From: Mayamaea pseudoterrestris
Taxonomy: Eukaryota; Bacillariophyta; Bacillariophyceae; Sellaphorales; Sellaphoraceae
Length of the DNA stretch: 64,000 bases
Direction: 5' to 3'
Assembly: GCA_027923505.1 (NCBI GenBank)
Contig: BROI01000002.1
Coordinates: forward strand, 1,240,001 to 1,304,000
Part shown: positions 1-9,616 of the stretch, in pieces
Position numbering within the stretch: position 1 is the first letter of the stretch
How the letters are laid out: every line of letters begins with the position of its first letter
The notes under the pieces: generated by a model
The model's database searches: none
The model's input: only the letters and a program-made list of their open reading frames with translations
Told to the model about the DNA's origin: nothing
Translations under genes and position numbers: made by a program

Positions 1-3000
1 ATTCCAGGAACGTTCGAACGTGAGAAGAAAGCTGAAGGTCCAAGCAATTATCTGTCTCCTGCTCATCGTTCCGCATAACTAGATCGTGGGATAAAATCCA
101 ATGCGTTTCTGTTTCGCTGCTTGAGAATGGATAAACTTGTCGCGAAAGAAGGTTGTCGCTTGAATGAGCATCTCCACTACTACGTGGCTTGACTTGCAGC
201 TTTTCGTTAGACAGCTCTCCAGCATACATATCCCTGTACTGTTTAATCATTGAATCTCTTAGAAGAGCCGTGTCCTTATCGGTGGTAAAATTTTCAAACA
301 AGTTGTCACAGGCAGAGCTGTCATCACTCCTCGAGAAGTCCGACATTTCACGGATCAAGTTCGTCACCATCGGATCACTCGATTCTTTTACCGCAAATGC
401 CCATACATTTCCTATCAATTGCCTGATTTCTTGTCTAGCCATGGACTGAATGATAAAGGAACGCTCTAGACAAAATAGATCAGCAAGAATTTGGGGGCTG
501 TTACCGGCTAGGTCGTCGTCTGTGAACTCGAGGCATTGGAAAGTCTGGTTAATGTAAGTCGACGCTTCGCCTCCGTTACGAATAATATCGTCCTGGAGAA
601 GATAAGGAAGAAGCTTGTCGACCACCCTGATCTTAAGCGGTTCCGACCAAGCTAACGCAGCCACGCCTCGGAGTACATTGTCTTGAACTTCTTTAATGAA
701 GTTCCGAGTTGGGCTTTTACAGTCTGTCCCAGCGACTTGCCGCAAAACCTTGTAGAAGCCAAATAGGACGTCGTCTGCCCAATGAGAGAAGCCGATCTCT
801 GCAATAGATTCCGAAAGTAAAAGGGGTGCCATTGAGGCTAGCGATCTGCAAGTCTCAACCAAAAGGTTTAATAGCTGTAAGTCGACAACGCCGTCGCTGG
901 GTACGCATAAGCGTGATGCAATACATAGCAGCGATCCAAGTCCGCCGCTCTCTGCGGTCTCTTTACAGCCATGAATTAACAACTCGCGAATATCCCCCGA
1001 CGCTTCACGTTTCCTCTGGTGTTTTGGATCAGCTATCGGATCTAAAATGTTGGCAAGGCCGCAAACTGCTTCGTGAAGATCTTTGAAACATTCGTCGTTC
1101 AGGTCTTTCAGTCCCTGCGACTGGTGAAGTTCCTCATCATGTCGACTAAGGCATTGTTTGAGGGTGACTCCCAGCGCTTTCGCCGCTCCTATGCGACAAA
1201 GTAGGCTGCGTGTTTGCCGTCGCGTGTTTGTGTCTTCGCTTAAAACACGAAGCGCCTCAACGGCAACTGACCTTAACTTCTTTTCCTCTGATAAAGCCAT
1301 TTCGACAAAATGGTTAATAGCACCGCTGTCAATAATTTGTCTGGAAGTGAGCATCGTGTAAGATAAATCACAATATGTCATTGCATTGTGAAGAAAATTA
1401 TAACTGCATGACTTACTGAACGACCACATCCTGCTTGTCGGACGAAGCAAGCAGGAATATTTCCAGATCATCTTCACCAAACACATTCGCTCGTGTAATA
1501 GCACCCGCTGCTAGCTTCAGGAGAGCTCTGCCGGCAAAGAATGCACCTTCCTTCCGATCACGATGCTCGCACAAAAACTGAATTAGCGGAGTTACGCCAT
1601 TGGCCTCGACAACAGCTGCCCGCGTGTGGGGAGCAACGCAAAGTGACGATAGGATACGAGCAATTGCAAGTTGAACATCTCGGGGAAAGCCATATTCGTT
1701 CTCGTCGAACAAGGTGACTATTCCTTGGAGTACGCCTTCATTGACCATTTGTGAGTGTATCCAGCCGGCCATATATTTGTCCTCAATCGAAGTCAAATGG
1801 CTTAATGCAGACGACGCTGTGCGTATCTTTTCTGGGTCTTTGGATCGAATCCATTCAACAATAATGCCCAAAATGCCTTCCCGCACAGCAATTGGCCTCG
1901 CTGCCTCCACGGCACAAACTTGTTCCAGAAGTGTGCACCGCCAGCTATTCAGGTTTTCGCCATTCTCATCAATTGTGCTTATTTCGTCCCTTGCCATGTA
2001 GATGATAAGTGTCACAGTAATCTCAAGCAACTCTTGCATCTCAATCGATTCGCGACGTTGATCGAACATGCCACCACCAGTGTTTGCGGTAAAATGCCCG
2101 TAGTTTGCGGCACTTGCACTTGTTGTAGGAACGGCCCCATCACCATTTCCGTCCGTCAGCCTGAGCGGGCCAGCGGTCCCTTTCTCCAACATTGGCTCCA
2201 CCTGATTGATCCAAAACAGAAACAATCCCTTCGCACCAGCTTTAAAAGACTCATCGCGACTAATGACTTCACCGCGCGGTTCAATGGTTCGAGCATTACT
2301 CAACAGTCGCAAACAATCCATAATCTTTAGACCTAAACTGGGTGGTGTCTGCGACCCAACAAACGACGGCAAGAGATAAGCGACAGCCAGTGCAACCACC
2401 ACTTTGAGCTCATGACTAATTTCGCGGATCCGAAACACGGCAAGCAACGAATGCATGCCACCAGAAGATCGAATTTCGTCACGAACTTGAATGTTTTCCT
2501 CGGATGCCACCGCGTCGGCGTTGCGGGCAAAGGCCATGAGCGCCAAGGCGGCCTCCAAGCGTTTCCAGTCCTGCTGCGATCGAAGCATGCAAATGAGACT
2601 GAAAACGTCCTTGTTGTCGACGAGCTGTTCAACGTCAATCGCAGGCGTCGACGGTTCGCTGGGCACTGTACTACTGTCTGGCGCTTGACTAATCACCATG
2701 ACGCCATCATTAATACTTGCTCCATTGGTTGTTGCTTCTTCTTCTCGTTGATGCGCAAAATAATCATCCATTGAATCATTCGACGTCAGCGCCGGCAGCG
2801 ACGAGTACGACGAATTTGTCACATGACTCGTTGACCGTCCCAACGTTTGCTCTCCAGCCGCCGCTTCTATTGACGAACACGTTTCCGTAGCAACATCAGG
2901 CGCCATTGGCACTGCCGCATCTCGCAATGCGCATCCTTTGCGAATGGCGTTTAGCAAGTAGTCATTGACTTCAAATAGCTCTTCGACCGACTCTGGATGA

Positions 3001-3917
3001 GTGGAAATTTCGCGAATCAACCGTTCCTGACAACCTTCGCAGTCGCTCAGTAGATTGGTTAAATAGTCGAGCAAGTGGGCTGGCACCTGCGGCAGCGCAC
3101 AAAAGTCCAACAATTCTCGCGCCGCGGTGCGGGCGTCCGACGCCACTGTTGATGACTGACTTATTGTACTACTACTAGTAGTATTGTAAATGGTGGCTGA
3201 CACTTCCCGCTTTTCCTCCTCATCGGTATCATTGCGTGGCGCCGATGGAATCGAGTCTAGTTTGGTGGGTGCCATGGGAATGCCGCAAAAGGCTGATGCG
3301 GTTGATTCCTGACTGACTAGTACTTGTTGCAAATGTTGTGGTTGGTATGTAGCTGCTGCTGATGATGACGCTGCTGCTGATGACGCTTGCATTGATCGAG
3401 GCAAGGACATGTTGATTGCTTCGCCGCCGCTGCCATTAGCCACCAATGGCGCCGACACTGGCACTTGCTGTATTGCTCCAGCACTCAGTGAAAAGCCATC
3501 GTTATCGTCGTCGTCTCCATCCAAATCTAGTCGAGCGTTTGTCGAGCGCTTGCCAAAGAGTGGTCCACTGTTACTGCTTGCGGACAAGGATGATTGCGGC
3601 TGCTGACTAGCTTGCAGTGGTAGTGGCATTTGTTGCGGATGTATTGGATGCACTGGCGGCAATGGTGGCGTGGAGGTTACTACGTCCACAGACGCCAATA
3701 ATTCAAAATCATCAATATCCTCCGTCTCCTCCAGCTCATGGTGTCCACTGGACGACGACTTGCGTCCAAACATGACGGCGCGATTGGAGAGAGGTTGAAT
3801 GACCAAGCCACTGGGGTAGTTGGTGACTGGTTTGGATGGTGAGACTGGAGAGACATTGCTGTTGTGAGTGCAGTGAAAGGCCGAGACGCGGGGATATGTA
3901 ACTGGTGTCGTTGCATA

Positions 3918-3978
<61 letters not shown>

Positions 3979-4478
3979 AGATTGTCTCCATTACTGCTAA
4001 CAAATGCATTATCAGTAATGCCAGTGCTGCTACTGCTGCTCCTCCACGGCACTTGAGGCGTTGGAATGTCATGCAAAGTCGGATACAAGGGTGCATTACT
4101 GCGAATGCTGGAGCGCAGATTGGAAAAGTCGAGACTCGACGATATTACGTCTGCCATGGGAGGAGTGTCTCCGTCACTGGCCCGCCGATTATTAGAAGCG
4201 AGTTGAGGAGCAGGCAGTGGCGACGATCGACCGGGGCTGCTGGCAGTGCGTGAGACTGCTGTAGTTGTTACTGGTAGAGATTCATGGTGACTGCTTGTAG
4301 TCGTTGGAATAGCTAAATGTTGTTCGATACCTTGGTCGTTGACTGGTGCAGCCGCAGGGACTGAAAGATTGGGTGGATTCTCATTGGAAAATGTTCGACT
4401 GCTGCTGCTTGCAGAATTGTTGTTGTCACTGCTGGTGCTCGTTTCTCGTCGAAACTTTTGGGGAAGTAATCGTCTCAT
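1..4478 (-). CDS. Armadillo-repeat protein with Q/S-rich N terminus (partial, runs off left edge)
   Basis: Two exons are visible: 4478-1417 and 1340 to the window edge. A 76-bp intron (GTAAGT...CCAG) splits a Gln codon. The second exon stays open for about 445 codons with no stop, so the C terminus lies outside the window. The first ~450 residues are low-complexity (Ser, Pro, Gln), including a run of about 19 Gln. From about residue 630 the chain becomes helical repeats of armadillo type (for example a segment starting ALALMAFARNADAV and another ending NGVTPLIQFL). Exon 2 continues in the same style (GSLLCIASRLC, VLRGVAALAWSEP). ARM repeats are protein-binding scaffolds; no catalytic domain is visible in the part present. 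Family unknown. The ATG at 4478 is preceded by a TATA-like stretch on the minus strand and is divergent from the ACBD gene. The exon structure is solid; the function is only a fold-level call. Confidence 0.75.
3921..3976. repeat. CTG/CAG microsatellite encoding polyglutamine
   Basis: An uninterrupted run of about 19 CTG units on the plus strand reads as CAG on the coding strand and gives a polyGln tract in the armadillo-repeat protein. It is likely to vary in length between strains. Confidence 0.95.
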
Positions 4479-4728
4479 GTTACTGCTATAAAAAGCTATA
4501 TACTACTAGATGGTTTGCGCCTTGCAGGTCAGTCCCTGTAAGCAATTGTGCATCATGGTGGAAGGCAAACCAGTGACGCGACGGAACTGAAAAGATCCGT
4601 CGTAGCGGTACTGTCATGCTTTTCAGTCTTGCGTGCGACAAGTGGATGCCGCGCCGCGATCATCCATTCTGTCACAACATCGAATCGAATCCTTCTTTTT
4701 GCACCTGTCAAATCTTCCTATAGTCGAA
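4479..4728. promoter_or_regulatory. Divergent promoter region, ARM gene / ACBD gene
   Basis: This 250-bp stretch separates two genes that start outward. On the minus strand a TATA-like motif (TTTTTATAGC, around 4485-4494) lies just upstream of the ATG at 4478. A CGGTAC hexamer at 4606-4611 recurs in several other intergenic promoters of this window. Functional assignment is inferred from position only. Confidence 0.4.
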
Positions 4729-5697
4729 ATGATGAACACTCCAAGTATTCAGCAGCAGCAGCTAAATCAATCCATCTTGCTGTTTGTCGTAGTCGCCGGC
4801 GTGACGACAGCTGCGCTCCTCAGCAGGCGGAGTCGAAGAAATACGTCTAGCAGCGACACGAATAAGCCATTCAGCATGAATGAAACGTCACCACCCTTTC
4901 AGCATGTGGCGCAAAATATTGTTCCAGATCTGCAAAACTACTTGAGCAACGCCGAACAGCTCCTGCTCTACGCCTTGTACAAGCAAGCCACGGTGGGTGA
5001 CGCTCCACTAAAAGCTCCACCAGTGTACCACGCTGTCGCTCACGCCAAGTACAAGAGCTGGAGCAGCTTGAGAAACATGAATGCTAAAGAGGCGCAGGAG
5101 AAATACGTCTTTGCCGTGCGGCAAATGCAGGAGCGCGTCAGTGGAAACAATGGCAACGGCGACGCGGAGGAGGACGCCTATCACTTTTACGACGACGACG
5201 ATACGCGCAACATGGCACCCGTGCAGAGCCGACCCGCCGTGGAGGAGGATGATGATTTGCACGAGGAAGAAACAGGCGACTCTACAAATAGCAATGCACC
5301 ATCAGCCAACGTTTTTGCAACTCTCTTTGCCGCCGCCGCCCGAAACGACGTGATTACGTTGCGAGAGACGCTCGAGGCCAACACAAGCATTGACGTGAAC
5401 CAAGCGTGTCCACGTGGACAAACCATGCTGCATTTGGCGTCGGACAAGGGTTCACTGGCAGTCGTAGAATACTTGCTGCACAAGTACGCGACAACAATCA
5501 ATGTGAATGCGTTTGACGCGCATGGCATTTCAGTGCTGCAAACGGCCGCCATTGCCGGACACTTGGACGTTTGTCGGTTGCTGCTGGAGGCGGGAGCAGA
5601 TCCCCAACAGTGCGACCATGACGGAGACTCGGCCAAGTCGTGCGTCATGGAGGATGGAAGTGACGAGTTGAAGGCGTTGTTTCGAGAGTTTGATTAA
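4729..5697 (+). CDS. Acyl-CoA-binding domain protein with ankyrin repeats (ACBD6-like), membrane-anchored
   Basis: A 322-residue protein. A hydrophobic segment at about residues 15-32 (SILLFVVVAGVTTAALLS) is a probable signal anchor. It is followed by an acyl-CoA-binding domain at about 57-137 with the family signature (YALYKQATVGD, KYKSWSSLRNMN, A.E.YV). After an acidic linker there are two or three ankyrin repeats at about 195-310 (GQTMLHLASDKGS, LDVCRLLLEAGAD). The order TM-ACB-ankyrin matches ACBD6 and plant ACBP1/2-type proteins, which bind long-chain acyl-CoA and take part in lipid trafficking. The reading frame is open from 4633, but the paired ATGs at 4729/4732 sit directly before the hydrophobic anchor and were preferred. 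It is convergent with the Rab gene (142 bp between stops). Confidence 0.85.
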   Translation: MMNTPSIQQQQLNQSILLFVVVAGVTTAALLSRRSRRNTSSSDTNKPFSMNETSPPFQHVAQNIVPDLQNYLSNAEQLLLYALYKQATVGDAPLKAPPVYHAVAHAKYKSWSSLRNMNAKEAQEKYVFAVRQMQERVSGNNGNGDAEEDAYHFYDDDDTRNMAPVQSRPAVEEDDDLHEEETGDSTNSNAPSANVFATLFAAAARNDVITLRETLEANTSIDVNQACPRGQTMLHLASDKGSLAVVEYLLHKYATTINVNAFDAHGISVLQTAAIAGHLDVCRLLLEAGADPQQCDHDGDSAKSCVMEDGSDELKALFREFD

Positions 5698-5839
5698 GAG
5701 TAGATGTATGCATGTCGACTCAACTATTAAACAAAGAATACTACCATCTATAGATTAGAATGTGCTCCACTATGCTACGCTGGCAATGCATAGAGAAAAG
5801 ACGAGAATCACATAATACGAAACCCATGACTCCCCTCAC

Positions 5840-6765
5840 CTAGCAGCATCCCGCTTGCACTCGCCCCGAACCACCCTGCTGCTCATCCGCCAATCGCACC
5901 GTTCCACCCTGACTCGCTCCATTGGTACTTGCATTATCCACCGACGCATTTCCAATTCCCTGATTCTCAAATTCATCAATACGCTTATGTTTAATAGTCG
6001 TCGCCAGCGCCGAAAACATCTTTTCCACGTTCAGGCCGGTCAGTGCCGACGTTTCGAAAAACTGCACGCCGTACTCGTCCGCCAGCTGCTGGCCCTCGTC
6101 GGCCGAAACGACGCGATCATTCTCCAAATCGCACTTGTTGCCGCAGAGTACAATGTCGCAGTCGGGTGGTGCCCGCGTCTTGATGTCGCGCATCCAACCA
6201 ATCACGTGGTCGAAGGAAGGGCGGTTCGAAACGTCGTACGTGAGGACGAAACCGTCGGCGCGGCCGAAGAAATTGGAGGTGAGGCTGCGGAAACGCTCCT
6301 GGCCGGCAGTGTCCCAGAGTTGGAGGCGCATGGGGGCTCCTTCAATCTGAATTTGTAGAATCATTGTGTAAATGTTTTGAGTAGTTCGAAAATGGAGTCG
6401 TCGAGGAGATGAAGAGAACGACATTGATGAGTCGCCTGCAGTCCCAATCAGCAATCATCAGTACAATGCTTCAATAATTTACCTTGACCATTTTGTCTCG
6501 ATAGTCGACGCCAATCGTCGTGACAAACTTGGTCGAGAATACGTTTTGATCGAATCGAAGCACCAGCTGCAAAATTGAGTGAAATAGATTGAGGCGCTGG
6601 CTCGAGCGAGATTTCATTTTATTCAACACCAGCAGCAGCCACTACAGTACGAACCGACGTTTTTCCACATGAGCTATCACCAACGAGCAAAATGCGAACA
6701 ATGTAGGCTCCCTTGGCTCCCATTTGGAGGGGACGAGGCGTGGCGACAGTCGAAGAGTCGGTCAT
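5840..6765 (-). CDS. Rab-family small GTPase (Rab8/Rab10/Rab1 group)
   Basis: Three exons: 6765-6655, 6566-6483 and 6346-5840, with introns of 88 and 136 bp. Translation gives 233 residues. All G motifs are present: P-loop GDSSCGKTS at about residue 29, switch I TTIGVDY, WDTAGQERFRS in switch II, GNKCDLE (G4) and ETSA (G5). The protein ends in Cys-Cys, a double geranylgeranylation site, so it should be membrane-bound and act in vesicle traffic. Exon joints were placed by restoring the Rab consensus (GKTS|LVLRF and MVK|IEG). An in-frame ATG at 6454 lies inside intron 2 and is not the start. The subfamily is uncertain; the switch sequence suggests the Rab1/8/10 cluster. The N-terminal ~20 residues ahead of the core are longer than usual. 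Confidence 0.92.
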
Positions 6766-7178
6766 GCTGTATGCTGTAGTTAAAAGTAGCTCCAACGTTT
6801 CAAGCGTTCAAATTTTATCGGGCTCTGCGCAAATTGCTGTTCAAGGATTGTAACGAAATAGTAGTTGTATATTTGGATATACTGTAGTGCTTGTTGACTG
6901 TAGTGATAGAGGAAGGACAACAGATGCAGCAATGATGATGATGGCAAAAAGGCGTTGGCCAATGGCGGATCGATGTTGCAACGCCCAAAAAAGGCTGGAC
7001 GCGCGCGCACGGCATTGGATCATGGAAGTGACGTAGTTTTCAGTACCGCTTTGACTATGGAATTAATGATGCTCGACCATGGAGAAAGTTTGACTTTCGT
7101 GCCGACAATCCAGCTGCGACGTTGACGTATTGGAAGTGAGGCTATAACATGACAAGAAACTTATATTTCCTGTAGAAG
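6766..7178. promoter_or_regulatory. Divergent intergenic region, Rab / eIF2alpha kinase
   Basis: 413 bp between two outward-facing starts. It holds a CGGTAC-type hexamer (GTACCG at 7043-7048). Short ORFs here on the minus strand have no protein-like features. No RNA gene or repeat seen. Confidence 0.4.
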
Positions 7179-9547
7179 ATGGAAGAAAATGAAAGCTCGA
7201 GTAGCTCTTCCACTTGGAGCATAGAGGACGACGACCCTTCGAGTGGTGCACCAAGCGCCGAAACAATTTCACTCGACAATCCTCCTCGTACATTTACCAG
7301 AACGCACAAGACGAATGATAATGGTTTGAATGAGTCTACTGATGATATAACTAGCGTTCCTGCTGACCAGGAACGACAAATATTGCTGCTCATGCTGCTG
7401 GCGCAAGTTTGGTGAGTTTCATGAGTGACTCATATTTCCCTTCAATCGAATGTTATTTGATCAAGCTCAATGGACTTTTACTGGAGAAAATTCGTCTAAT
7501 TTGTTCATTTTCTTCTATTCCAGCGCCCTTCACGATCCTACTCCTCGAACCTTTACCGTTCATGTGTTGGAGCTTTTCGAACGAGGCATTCTTGATCGAC
7601 AATCCATCCATTTTTTGTACGATTTAAACTTGGTTCCAGCAATCACTCCTCCACAAGTACTAGCCTTGACAGCAGCAAATGAAGAAAAGGAAGCTACGAG
7701 CAACAACGACAATATTGATACCTTGACTGTCAAAGCACCGAATCATGCACGCTTTCCTCATAGATCGGCCGAAGTATCGGCCATTCGCGCCACGTTGGAG
7801 CAACTCGAACACCAGCGACTGTTGAACAAGGCTACTAAACAATCATCATTATCTACTGCAAAGCACGGCGCTCCATCTTCGTCTCCACCACGAGTCTTAA
7901 ATCACCAAACATCCTTCGCCGCCGACCAGTATCCACTGTCACTGTCGCGCTACCAGCGCGAATTCTTGCAACGGCGCCTCCTTGCCTCAGGCTCCTTTGG
8001 TCAAGTCTTTTGCGCCACACATTACATGGATGGGCGCGACTACGCCGTCAAGCGCGTGGCCTTTGCGGCGTCGGGCTTTTCGAACGACTCCGTGCAGCAA
8101 GGTGATGTATAATGCTTGTTTGTGTCGCAAGCCATGTTACCGTTTGTCTCATGCAGATTTTTTTTTCTACGCTACAGTCATTCGCGAAACGCAGTGTCTT
8201 GCCTTGTGCGATCACCCAAACGTAGTGCGATACTACACGAGCTGGCTGGAACCTAGCTGGATGACTGGTTCGTCAACCGCCTCATCTGACCATGAGCCGC
8301 ATCAACGACTACTGACAAACGTTCAAAAGCTCGTGTCGGCGGAAGGTTTGTCGGACGACTTGACGGCGGACTTTAGAGACTATTTTAAAATATCGAATGA
8401 CACACCAGTTCACAAGCAAAGGAGATATTCGTTTGGCGATAGCCTCAATGTTGGTGACGAGGAAAGCATTTGGACGACTGAACAGGACCAATCCAAGGAC
8501 GACTCGTATTTGAACAGTCATTCTCGGCAGCGACCATCTTATTTACAACTCAACAATCATCAACATCATACTAAAGCAGCAACCTATCAATATCAGATAT
8601 GCCTTTTTATTCAAATGGAGCTATGCGAAACTCTTACGCTTGCTGATTGGATACGAAACCGCAATCGCGCGTCCACATGCCGCTCCGTCGCAAATCGCAT
8701 TGCCAACGTGAGCGCCATATTCAGGCAGCTCGTATCTGGCTTGGCTCATGTGCACGACAAGAACATTATACATCGCGACCTAAAGCCAGCCAACATTTTT
8801 GCATGTTCGCGCTCTAGCAACAGCGAAGTGGCAGACCATTTCAAACTCGGCGACTTTGGACTGAGTAAGCTTATGAAATCGTCGTCTTTGTTTGATGACA
8901 TGGCTCAAAATAGTCTCCAACTGGTGGAACGCGGCAATGCTACGATTAATCGACAACTCGGCACGTCATTGTTCCCTGGTGCTGATTCTGGCTGGCACGA
9001 TCCTCTGACAGCGGGCGTTGGAACTGCTTCGTACGCGGCTCCCGAGCAGGTTGCCTCACGGGCGTATGGGACTGCAGCCGACATTTTCAGTTTGGGATTG
9101 ATTCTGCTCGAGCTTTTGTGCAGTTTTACCACCGAGCATGAGAGGCTCATGACATTTAGTGACTGTCGTCATCGAAGGGTTGTTCCGAACGAACTCGAAG
9201 CATATCCTCTGGCAGCTGAAACGATTCTGCGGTGCACTGATCCAGATGCGAGCAAGCGACCGAGGGCAAAGGAATTGATGAATATTGATTTGATGGAAGG
9301 TGCGACGTGCTTTTTGGAGTCAACGACATTTGACTTACCCCGGCAGCTGCGCGCGAAGGACGTTTTGATAGCGAAACTCACAAGCGATTTAGAAGCGAAG
9401 CAACAGCTTATTGACGATCTTCACCAGCAGGTACACGCACTGAAGTGCAATAATATGAGGAGCGAGGGAACATGTTTTCCGAACGCCTCCAATCATTCAT
9501 CATCCAATCGCGAGTCATCGTCTTCAAGCGACGACGATGAACTTTAA
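7179..9547 (+). CDS. eIF2-alpha kinase, HRI (EIF2AK1)-like
   Basis: Three exons: 7179-7411, 7524-8101 and 8178-9547, giving about 726 residues. The kinase domain starts near residue 245 with GSFGQV and the catalytic Lys in DYAVKRV. It has the eIF2alpha-kinase signature: HPNVVRYYTSWLE, a long low-complexity insert (~110 residues) in the N lobe, then QMELCE.LTLADWI, the catalytic loop IIHRDLKPANIF, LGDFGLSKL, and GTASYAAPEQ. The N-terminal ~80 residues (LLLMLLAQVCALHDPTPRTF) resemble the N-terminal region of HRI rather than the RWD of GCN2 or the luminal domain of PERK. No signal peptide or membrane segment is seen. Such kinases phosphorylate eIF2alpha and damp translation under stress. The C terminus has a short coiled coil and an acidic/Ser tail. 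The HRI assignment within the family is an inference. Confidence 0.88.
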
Positions 9548-9616
9548 CGTAAGCACCGTCACACACGACCTAACTTTTACTCGCATAACTATCATAAATG
9601 CAAAAACTTAAATTGT

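Noticed and set aside
189-1361. Several plus-strand ORFs (86, 86 and 67 residues) at the left edge
   Set aside because: They are antisense to a continuous minus-strand exon that is open from 1340 to the window edge and joins the armadillo-repeat gene by a good intron.
3680-4096. Minus-strand 138-residue ORF with a long Ser run
   Set aside because: It is an alternative frame of the CAG repeat and surroundings in the armadillo-repeat gene.
5840-6454. Rab protein starting at the internal ATG 6454
   Set aside because: That start lies in an intron and would lack the P-loop and switch I, which are encoded by two upstream exons.
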